From Akkermansia muciniphila (GTDB lineage: Bacteria; Verrucomicrobiota; Verrucomicrobiia; Limisphaerales; UBA9464): a DNA stretch of 41,665 nucleotides. Of this stretch, positions 18,101-23,349 are shown piece by piece; the first letter of the stretch is position 1, and the number at the start of each line of letters is the position of its first letter. The stretch lies in contig CAMDGV010000002.1 in the NCBI GenBank assembly GCA_945898055.1, positions 1 through 41,665 on the forward strand. The letters are read 5' to 3'. Below the pieces are notes generated by a model that was given only the letters and a program-made list of their open reading frames with translations, was not told the DNA's origin and ran no database searches. The position numbers were made by a program, and so were the translations under genes.

Positions 18101-18353
18101 CCGCCACTAAGACAAACCCTCCACCCCGCACTACGGTGTTCGAGGGAAAGGCATACCGGCTTCCGCCACTGATCGACCAACCAGACAAATCAACGTCGAC
18201 AGCCATTTGATTCCGCAATTCGATCCATTCGAATAACGCTTCGTTGGTCGATGGATGATACATAATCTCATTGAAGACGACGGAGGTATCGGCCCGCAGT
18301 GGACGCGTCACCGTTGTAACAATAAGGGCGAGAGCAAAAAGGAATCGCTTCAC
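12147..18353 (-). CDS. Giant exported protein with six lamin-tail domains and CotH
   Basis: About 2,068 residues from the GTG at 18353; an upstream GTG at 18485 would add 44 residues that mask the signal peptide, so I prefer 18353, which gives VKRFLFALALIV and cleavage after PLRA. Numbered from there: lamin-tail domains (opening VVFNEIMY, IVFNELSA, IVINEIMY, VVFNEIMP, LWISEIQA and FINEWMAD) begin near 25, 184, 308, 1208, 1403 and 1750. A carbohydrate-binding-like stretch and an Ig-like region fill about 460-760. A CotH kinase-like domain with LPWDMDFSF, the Asp-x-Asp metal site, lies near 1018, preceded by NNHNLMIYQRP. A He_PIG Ig domain (VLEPIADV) starts about 1900 and a C-terminal domain ends in RRFYRVKQ. 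Role is unproven; surface adhesion or polymer processing is plausible. Confidence 0.85.
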   Translation of the reverse strand: MKRFLFALALIVTTVTRPLRADTSVVFNEIMYHPSTNEALFEWIELRNQMAVDVDLSGWSISGGSRYAFPSNTVVRGGGFVLVAAAPSTLSDQMGVGVALFGPFIGTNRLSNNGETLRLRNNHGRVVDEITYGTDGDWPVASNGSGASLAKRDPDSASGPSGNWTWSLQTGGTPGTTNFPSIPALGIVFNELSAVTQSEFWLELFNAGKDRLSLEGCILVQDGGSHHEYVFSATPDLAAGGYRVITTATLGFLPVAGDKLYLMSPSRTTVLDAIGIKQKHRGRFPDGTGPFLFPDLASPGKLNSFAFHEEIVINEIMYDPRTLFSTDGLPSDANKKSWLELHNKSSYPVNLEGWTLDGGISYSFGRQIIVAGGYLVVAKDVVDFRSLYPSTEVVGNFEKNLSSRGETVMLRDPAGNPADQVRYFAGGRWPSYPAGGGSSLELRDPHSDNSKAESWAASSEVAKTGWQTFSYRSSATPSVTSGPDEQWREFVLGLLGDGECWIDDISVVQSPTNSPVQLLSNGNFENGSTGWRLLGNHSKSQVEVDPDSPGNHLLHLFATGPQEHMHNHLEAKLAGGLKVVNGMSYEISFRARHLAGNNLLNTRLYFNRVARTTALPTATLNGTPGAKNSRYLNNSGPTFAALRHDPVVPLAAQPVTVSVAAEDPDGVIVCQLEWSITSGRFWTSVAMTPKGDGLYSGTIPAQAAATVVQFYVRATDGAGAVSTYPSAGINSGALYKVKDGAANLALTHNLRIILTPANTALLHASTNVMSNNLLPCTIIYNERRAYYDAGVHLKSSQRGRDDAGRVGFHLVFQPDDLFREVHPVMLIDRSNSGRPSCEEILLRHMALQSGAPMVHPDICRVLAPQNAQTGPAIFSPRYEDEFIETAFENGSAGKLFELELIYYPMTANAAGYKLPQPDGVQGVDISDLGNNKESYRYNFILKKHRLEDDYSGFIRFAKSWSLSGVELDSKTRLTTDWDEWMRAYSLVSLMGVGDTYSFGNNHNLMIYQRPSDQRMLYLPWDMDFSFNRGASSGLIGDQNIGRIIQSSPAIQRLFYGHMLDHIQTVFNTNYMTYWFNRYDDFTLGQNFSSGGGLNFIQQRGTFAKSTISSLGGNKPFAVTGPETVVSATNLVTVAGTAPVQVKKIGVNGTEFPVVWTSLTSWTLRVPVSTPTTVLSLVGYDVHNQPISHFGKTITVNYIGPVTPPIGRVVFNEIMPAPAVPDAAYVELFNTSTNTVDLSGCRLNGLGYTFPFGSYLAQGQYLVLVSNLGIYRTAYPTAPAPFGQFEGTLQADGETLTLLQPPRGPLASESIIDQVRYATTSPWPASAQGTGSSLQLIDPLQDRSRAGNWMSRFILETNLVGKPSLDGSNSTLATAVTGARKGLAFRTPGTKNSFAATLPEFPSLWISEIQAENRSGPTNSFGQRTAWLELHNAGSNLISLAPLFLSTNVTDLTQWRFPSSATIKPGEFKLIYTDGLSQLSSLSELHTSFSLSAPSGSVFLSRLYSEISYPTPVGTDGRNAAAFPEGSMGYQLDVTSVAGNLLSAAGTTLSLSGGAPSKPTGEERTSSSWSTLVDGSFGLVPASGGGGPGAVAIHDNWILTYTFEKSYILSMIDVFSGWGDSGRIWQDFTLSYASDSDPAVFIPLTKIAYHPSGNSTWVRFKTPLVNAKSVRFAFGPQQNGHVGYTELVVHPLSDGSVSTNQQAQVIDYLNYTVSDDRSFGTFPAGQSFDRQEFYFVTPGAINNPVSQPLRAFINEWMADNSTTVADPADGDFEDWFEIFNPGSAIADLSGYYLTDTLTNRFQYQIPRGYKIPVDGHLLVWADNEPNQNQSNRTDLHVNFKLSGSGDSIGLFAADGTLIDSIVFGVQAPNLSEGRWIDGGIRRGLMKTPTPRAANLAEGNTPPVLEPIADVRISQGRLFTFTARARDADLPAQVLTFTLSGQPIGASMTADGLFSWTPTRASAMGGDTFIVRVSDSGEPSQMTFQTVRVRVDLPPQNLTVTLTNDREALLGWQGVIGRRYIIEYSDSFEIGDVGWRAEGGPLLSSRELMTFNLPIAETNRRFYRVKQMEE

Positions 18354-18673
18354 GAAAAAGGGAGTAAAACCAAAGTAAGAGTTCAGCCACGGGACCGAAA
18401 TAAAATGATGGCAGACTTTAAACTCAACCAACCGAACTCTTCGGATATCTACTTCCTGAAACTTTAAAGAGTGAGGCGCGGGCACACTTCATATCGCGCC
18501 ACACTTCGGGATCGAAGGAAAAGACATATCCATCTTAGGCCACTTTCAGCCCGACTAAAAACTCAGTTAAACTTTGACTAAAACCGGAGGCATCTCCGCT
18601 GATCAGTCGGCGAACCGATAGAAAAAAACTCTCAACTCTTGATCCTAGGACCAAAATCTCCAGCCTTCGCTTT

Positions 18674-19534
18674 ATGCGACTCCTCTCCCTAATCACATTT
18701 TTAGCTATGCACCTACCGCTCATTGGCGAGTCATTGTCGGTTATTTTGCGAACTCGTAATCGATTAAATGGGACAGTGATTGAACAAAATACTCAATGGG
18801 ACACCAAGAAAACCGCCCTGATTATTTGCGATATGTGGGATGATCATTGGTGTAAAAGTGCGGCACGCCGAGTCACAGAATTGGCAGGCCCGATGAATGA
18901 AATGATCCGAAAAGCCCGGTCCAAAGGTATTTTTATTATTCATGCACCAAGCAGTGTCACCGATTTTTACAAAAGCTATCCCCAACGCCAACTGGCTCAG
19001 TCGGCACCCTTTGCGAAAACGCCGGTGGCTTTGACCTCAGCACCTCGTTGGGGCACCGCCTGGTGCTGGACAGATCCTAAACACGAACGTGTGTTGCCGG
19101 TGGATGACAGCGATATGGGCTGTTCGTGTGTCGGTAAAAAATGCGAAATCATCCCACCTTGGAAACGTCAACACGCCCTTATCGAACTCCACGAGGGCGA
19201 TGCTCTCACCGACGACGGCCAAGAAACTTGGAACCTTCTCACTGCGCGGCAAATCGATACCGTACTTCTCTGCGGTGTGCACCTGAACATGTGTGTCTTG
19301 GGCCGCCCTTTTGCGATTCGTCAGCAGGTTTACTTGGGTAAAAAGGTCTCTTTCATCCGCGATATGACCGACTCAATGTACAATCCAGAACGACCGCCCG
19401 GGGTCGATCATTTCACGGGCCATGATCTCATCATCGCTCACGTGGAACAGCATTGGTGCCCCAGCATCACCAGCGACGTTATCACCGGCACCAAGCCTTT
19501 CCACTTCCAAGAAGACACGCGCCTGTCCAAATGA
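18674..19534 (+). CDS. Exported isochorismatase-like cysteine hydrolase
   Basis: A 286-residue protein of the isochorismatase (PF00857) fold. The nucleophile context GVHLNMCVLGRPF puts Cys207 in place, and the general acid Asp53 is in CDMWDDHWC; a catalytic Lys is expected in the middle, where a Cys-rich insert DMGCSCVGKKC (148-157) occurs. The start is followed by a short hydrophobic segment (RLLSLITFLAMHLPLI) that looks like a signal peptide, although no strong cleavage site is seen, so export is probable but not certain. Family members hydrolyse amides or ethers such as nicotinamide, N-carbamoylsarcosine and isochorismate. The gene overlaps the next one by the ATGA of its stop, so the two are translationally coupled. 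Divergent from the giant protein gene. Confidence 0.82.
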   Translation: MRLLSLITFLAMHLPLIGESLSVILRTRNRLNGTVIEQNTQWDTKKTALIICDMWDDHWCKSAARRVTELAGPMNEMIRKARSKGIFIIHAPSSVTDFYKSYPQRQLAQSAPFAKTPVALTSAPRWGTAWCWTDPKHERVLPVDDSDMGCSCVGKKCEIIPPWKRQHALIELHEGDALTDDGQETWNLLTARQIDTVLLCGVHLNMCVLGRPFAIRQQVYLGKKVSFIRDMTDSMYNPERPPGVDHFTGHDLIIAHVEQHWCPSITSDVITGTKPFHFQEDTRLSK

Positions 19535-20544
19535 AAATTCGACAACCGAACGCCCCTCAGTTCCTGCGTTTTTGCGCCATAATTGGTTTGCTCTTGGACT
19601 CTTTGGCCTTCGCCCAAACTCCAGCACTGCCTCTGTCTTCTAACTTCCGATCGAAAGGAGATTTCGAACGTCAGATGAGGGAACTCTCTAATTGGGGTCG
19701 ATGGGGAACCAACGATCAACAAGGCACCCTGAATCTGCTAACACCCAAGCGACGACTCGAGGCCACTCGACTCGTCCGCGAAGGGGTCTCCATCTCGCTA
19801 GCACGGGATGTCGAAAAGGAACGATCCCCCGATAACAGTGCGCCCTTTGTTCATTCCATGGATCGCACCGGTACAAACAACAGTGGCTTTTCTTGTTCAG
19901 ACACCTTTATGGTTTCCTACCATGGAATGGTTCACACCCATATCGACAGCCTCTGTCACATGTTCCATAACGGCTTCATGTACAATGGATTCCCCCAGAC
20001 CGAGGTGGTTAGTTCTGGGGCCAGAAAACTAGGGGTGGAAAACCTCAAGCAAGGTCTCTTTGCTCGAGGAATCTTGATGGATATTCCTGCACTTAAAGGG
20101 CTCGCGTATCTCGAGCCCGGCACGCCAATTTATCCAGAGGATCTCAGCGCTTGGGAGAAACAGTCGGGTGTAAAAGTACGATCTGGGGATATTGTATTGA
20201 TCCGCACCGGCCGCTGGGCTCGCCGAGCTGCAAAAGGTCCTTGGGGAAACAAGTGGGCTGGCCTCCATGGATCCTGTGCACAATGGCTCAAGACGCGCGA
20301 TGTGGCCCTGATTGGTAGTGATGCCGCCAGTGATGTTCTTCCTTCTGGAATCGAGGGTGTGCCTATGCCAATCCACCAACTTTGCCTCGTCGCCATGGGG
20401 ATGTGGATTCTCGACAGTTGCGACCTTGAAGCCTTGAGTGTCGCTGCCAAAAAGCGTCATCGATGGGAATTCCTTCTCACTGCCTCGCCGCTAGCGGTCA
20501 CCGGGGCAACAGGTTCTCCAGCAAACCCGATCGCAACCTTTTGA
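19531..20544 (+). CDS. Exported cyclase/kynurenine-formamidase-like hydrolase
   Basis: The start is set at the ATG at 19531, which overlaps the previous stop (19532-19534). From here the protein is 337 residues with a signal peptide of about 28 (FLRFCAIIGLLLDSLAFA, cut before QTP). The body belongs to the cyclase family (PF04199): GRWGTNDQQGTLN at the front, the metal-site MVHTHIDSLCHM (His, His, Asp and His), and a later region IVLIRTGRW. Family members include metal-dependent kynurenine formamidases and other amide or enol-ester hydrolases. An alternative upstream start at 19453 lies inside the preceding gene and gives a poor N-terminus. The two coupled exported hydrolases suggest sequential attack on one extracellular amide compound. 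Confidence 0.83.
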   Translation: MKIRQPNAPQFLRFCAIIGLLLDSLAFAQTPALPLSSNFRSKGDFERQMRELSNWGRWGTNDQQGTLNLLTPKRRLEATRLVREGVSISLARDVEKERSPDNSAPFVHSMDRTGTNNSGFSCSDTFMVSYHGMVHTHIDSLCHMFHNGFMYNGFPQTEVVSSGARKLGVENLKQGLFARGILMDIPALKGLAYLEPGTPIYPEDLSAWEKQSGVKVRSGDIVLIRTGRWARRAAKGPWGNKWAGLHGSCAQWLKTRDVALIGSDAASDVLPSGIEGVPMPIHQLCLVAMGMWILDSCDLEALSVAAKKRHRWEFLLTASPLAVTGATGSPANPIATF

Positions 20545-20763
20545 TCGCCGCCTCCCCGCTCAGTTTAAACGGAATCGATCGATAAACTCCGAATGAGTCT
20601 TCCGGAACTGGACTTTGTTCAAAGAGGCAAATGACCCAGCCCTCACAATTTATGGGCCCCAGTTTCGACCAGGGCTGCATCAATTCCGATGGAAAAGTCA
20701 CTGAGGGACTTGGGAGAGTGCGATTGTGTGCAAAATTCGTTTTGGGTAGCATTGGACTGGCGG

Positions 20764-21095
20764 ATGCGGAAACCACCGCAGAAGCCGGACCGAGCTGAGC
20801 AGGCGCTTTGGGATGGAGTGCGCGTCGAGCTGATTGAACCCAAAGACAAAGCCAAGTGAAACCTGCCGGTCCGCCAGCACCACTCTCGCAAGAACACCCG
20901 CTTGGTGGGCGAACCACTGCGCTACGTGGCCATCGATGATCAGGGCCGTTGGCTGGCCGTGGGGGGACTGGATCGCAGCTGCCTTGCACCTGAAAGCGCG
21001 CGATCGGTCAATCGAGTGGCCAGAGCGCCAGCAACGGCCCAACCTCGCCTCCCGAGCCATAAGCCTTTGCCTGAAACGGCTCTCGGACGACTGCT
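20764..21095 (+). pseudogene. DUF4338 / DruA-like gene, decayed
   Basis: From the ATG at 20764 the frame reads AEQALWDGVRVELIEPKDKAK, then hits TGA at 20857, and continues as RLVGEPLRYVAIDDQGRWLA. After a frame change the match resumes as AALHLKARDRSIEWPERQQR, then NLASRAISLCLKRLSDD and a stop. This order (V-x-L-I-E-P, LVGEPLRY, GRWLA, LKARDR-x-I-x-W) is that of the DUF4338 family, which includes transposon-linked proteins and the Druantia component DruA. A segment of around 20 residues normally found between the Q-R-x-x-N-L and N-L-A-S parts is missing. The stop, the shift and the deletion mark it as dead. The direct neighbours are an exported hydrolase gene and an HU gene, with no other Druantia genes. 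Confidence 0.7.
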
Positions 21096-21130
21096 AGGTA
21101 ATAGATTTTACCGCTGTTCTAAAAAGCCAC

Positions 21131-21168
21131 GACACCCTTTCTCGCTAAAAGAAGGGTGTCATTTTTTG
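21131..21168 (+). terminator. Rho-independent terminator
   Basis: GACACCCTT and AGGGTGTC arms form a stem of about 9 bp, closed by a loop around CTCGCTAAAAGA, followed at once by ATTTTTTG. On the minus strand the same hairpin precedes a CTTTTT run after six bases, so it could also terminate the HU gene transcript. Confidence 0.65.
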
Positions 21169-21215
21169 GGGATCGGCACTTGGTAAAGGGAGAACGCCCG
21201 CGAAGGATTTACCCG

Positions 21216-21503
21216 TTAGAGGGCCAGTCTTGTTACCGAGTCCCTCATTTCCTTGCCGGGCTTAAACTTAACGATATTCCGCAGGGGAATGGCGACGTCT
21301 GTGGCAGGGTTATTTGGATTCCGCCCTACCCGCGCCCGACGCGGTTTGACTTTAAAAACACCGAAGTTCCGTAATTCCACGGTGTCACCCTCGGCTAACG
21401 CACCGGCGATGTAGTCGAGGGTTTTTTGAATTACCGCCAAGATCTGCTGTTGGGTCAAGGTCGTCTCTTCAGCAATCCGACACACTAGATTCTTTTTTGT
21501 CAT
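21216..21503 (-). CDS. HU/IHF-family DNA-binding protein
   Basis: A 95-residue nucleoid protein. The two N-terminal helices (NLVCRIAEETTLTQQQILAV, IQKTLDYIAGAL) are followed by the beta platform ELRNFGVFKVK and the DNA-binding arm RRARVGRNPNNPATDVAIPL, with the conserved Pro at the arm tip inside NPNNPAT, and the closing FKPGKEMRDSV. The GRNP version with a Thr-rich arm is close to IHF-like and Bacteroidetes/Verrucomicrobia HU. It bends DNA as a homodimer or heterodimer. It is a single gene flanked by an intergenic region on the 5' side with a TATAAT box, and by a hairpin terminator on the 3' side. Confidence 0.9.
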   Translation of the reverse strand: MTKKNLVCRIAEETTLTQQQILAVIQKTLDYIAGALAEGDTVELRNFGVFKVKPRRARVGRNPNNPATDVAIPLRNIVKFKPGKEMRDSVTRLAL

Positions 21504-21895
21504 AGATTAGATTAGATTAGGTTTAATTATAAAAACAGACTGACAGCCCACGAGGCGGACAGGTTTTGGCTTAACGACGGGATAAGACTTGATTATCTTT
21601 AAATGCAACATCGATGCAACGATTTGAAATATAAAAAATCACCGGGGCAGAGGTGCCCCGTCCTTGTGGATTACTGAACGCCGCCCCTGCCCTGACTTGG
21701 AGTCGTGCTGCTTCTGAATCAAAGCTTAATTCTCATCTGAGATTTTTGGTCTCTTTTGAAACTAGTGATTGCCCCAAGAAACCTTTGAGCAATAGAGTTT
21801 GCGTTCATCCGCTAAACCAAAATAAACACGGGCTTGTTACAGTATGCCCCTGAAGTCGATCCGTTACCTCCGCAGGTTCAAAAACATAAAATTTT
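21504..21895. other. Divergent intergenic region between HU and Gfo/Idh/MocA genes
   Basis: No gene seen. It contains the threefold GATTA repeat at about 21504-21520, the TATAAT box at 21526, a perfect 7-bp hairpin CGGGGCA/TGCCCCG near 21642-21660 and otherwise unstructured AT-rich sequence. It should hold both divergent promoters. Confidence 0.5.
21526..21531 (-). promoter_or_regulatory. Possible -10 box of the HU gene
   Basis: The minus strand reads TATAAT here, with 22 bases between the box and the HU start codon; no good -35 sequence is visible. Between the box and the start codon lies a GATTA pentamer repeated three times. Confidence 0.35.
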
Positions 21896-23236
21896 ATGAG
21901 TGATATTCTCTCTGCCGGAACAACTTTGTTCACTCGGCGTAACTTCTTGTCCACCTCGAGTACCGCCGTCAGTGGAGCGGTTCTCAGTAGCATGGCCTTT
22001 TCTCAATACGCTTTTGCCGCAGGTGGCGACGAAATCAAGATTGCCCTCGTTGGCTGTGGCGGTCGCGGTTCGGGTGCTGCCAATCAAGCTCTCAATGTGC
22101 CCGGCAATCGACTGGTCGCGGTGGCCGATGCTTTTCAAGATCGCCTGACGGGTTCACTGGAGAATCTCAAGCGTGAACACGGTGCCAAAGTGAGTGTTCC
22201 CCCTGAAAATCAATTCGTCGGACTTGATGGATATAAGAAAGCTATCGCTCTCGCCGATGTGGTCATCCTAGCCACACCTCCTAGTTTCCGCCCTCAACAC
22301 TTCGAAGAAGCTGTTCGTCAAGGCAAACACGTCTTCATGGAAAAGCCGGTCGCGGTCGATGGCCCTGGGGTTCGTCGAGTGCTTGCCGCCGCTGAAGAAG
22401 CCAAGAAACAAAACCTCAAGGTCGGTGTCGGCCTCCAACGTCATCATCAAGCGGGGTACCTCGAAACGATGAAACGTCTCCATGATGGAGCGATTGGTGA
22501 TATTTATTTGGTCCGCGCTTATTGGAACGACGGCGGTGTTTGGGTTAACCCGCGTAAAGAAGGGCAGACCGAACTCGAATTCCAGATGCGTAATTGGTAC
22601 TATTTCAACTGGCTCTGCGGCGATCATATTACCGAGCAACACATCCACAACTTGGACGTGGCTAACTGGGTCAAGAATGGTTATCCAGTCAAGGCTCACG
22701 GGATGGGTGGCCGCCAAGTCCGCACCCAAAAAGAATACGGAGAAATCTTCGATCATCATGCCGTCGAGTACACCTACGCCGACGGCACCACACTCCTCAG
22801 CCAATGCCGCCATATTCGCGGCGCTGATAGCAATGTTTCCGAACAATGCGTTGGTTCCAAAGGCTCCTGCAATATCAGCGGCCATTCGATTAAACCGACG
22901 TCAGGTGGCTCTGAATGGCGTTTCCGAGGCGAAAAACAAGTGGACCCCTATCAGCAGGAACACAACGACTTGTTTGCAGCCATTCGAGCCAACACGCCCT
23001 ATAATGAAGCCTTCAATGGAGCCAAATCCTCTTTGACCTCCATTATGGGTCGTATGACCACCTACACCGGTAAAACGGTCAGTTGGGAACAAGCTCTCAA
23101 TTCCGCAGTCAACCTCGCTCCGGCCGAGTTCGAAAATCTAACTTGGAATTCAGCCTGCAAATCTATGCCCAATGCAGAGGGTTTCTATCCTGTCTCGGTT
23201 CCGGGTAATGCCGAGTGGTTTAAGCGCGTGGTCTAA
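21896..23236 (+). CDS. Tat-exported Gfo/Idh/MocA-family oxidoreductase
   Basis: A 446-residue protein. The N-terminus has a twin-arginine signal (TRRNFLST, Arg14-Arg15, followed by a weakly hydrophobic AVSGAVLSSMAFSQYAFA), so the folded enzyme with its cofactor is exported. The Rossmann motif IALVGCGGRGSGA follows directly, then the hallmark MEKPVAVDGPG, then GDHITEQHIHNLDVANW, where the Lys of EKP and the later His-Asp pair are the usual active-site residues. Members oxidise or reduce sugars, inositols and related polyols with NAD(P). The large Tat-exported group is very abundant in Verrucomicrobiota and Planctomycetes; substrate unknown. A strong hairpin terminator follows the stop codon. 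Confidence 0.88.
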   Translation: MSDILSAGTTLFTRRNFLSTSSTAVSGAVLSSMAFSQYAFAAGGDEIKIALVGCGGRGSGAANQALNVPGNRLVAVADAFQDRLTGSLENLKREHGAKVSVPPENQFVGLDGYKKAIALADVVILATPPSFRPQHFEEAVRQGKHVFMEKPVAVDGPGVRRVLAAAEEAKKQNLKVGVGLQRHHQAGYLETMKRLHDGAIGDIYLVRAYWNDGGVWVNPRKEGQTELEFQMRNWYYFNWLCGDHITEQHIHNLDVANWVKNGYPVKAHGMGGRQVRTQKEYGEIFDHHAVEYTYADGTTLLSQCRHIRGADSNVSEQCVGSKGSCNISGHSIKPTSGGSEWRFRGEKQVDPYQQEHNDLFAAIRANTPYNEAFNGAKSSLTSIMGRMTTYTGKTVSWEQALNSAVNLAPAEFENLTWNSACKSMPNAEGFYPVSVPGNAEWFKRVV

Positions 23237-23262
23237 ACTGAACTCGTTCTTTTATCTCCTTC

Positions 23263-23299
23263 AAAAAACCTGCGCCGATTCGACGGTGCAGGTTTTTTC
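23263..23299 (+). terminator. Strong rho-independent terminator
   Basis: AAAAAACCTGC(G)CCG pairs with CGG(T)GCAGGTTTTTT over an ATTCGA loop, with more T residues after. It ends the Gfo/Idh/MocA transcript and separates it from the FAD/GcvT gene; symmetric A and T runs allow bidirectional use. Confidence 0.85.
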
Positions 23300-23349
23300 T
23301 TTTAGAACCGCCTAACTCGAACTGAGTCGACAAATTTGCAAGAAGAAGT

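Noticed and set aside
18354-18485. 44-residue N-terminal extension of the giant protein
   Set aside because: Signal peptide begins after it at the GTG at 18353; the extension shows no domain character.
22268-22885. 205-codon minus-strand frame
   Set aside because: It is the antisense shadow of the Gfo/Idh/MocA gene, which has clear motifs on the plus strand.
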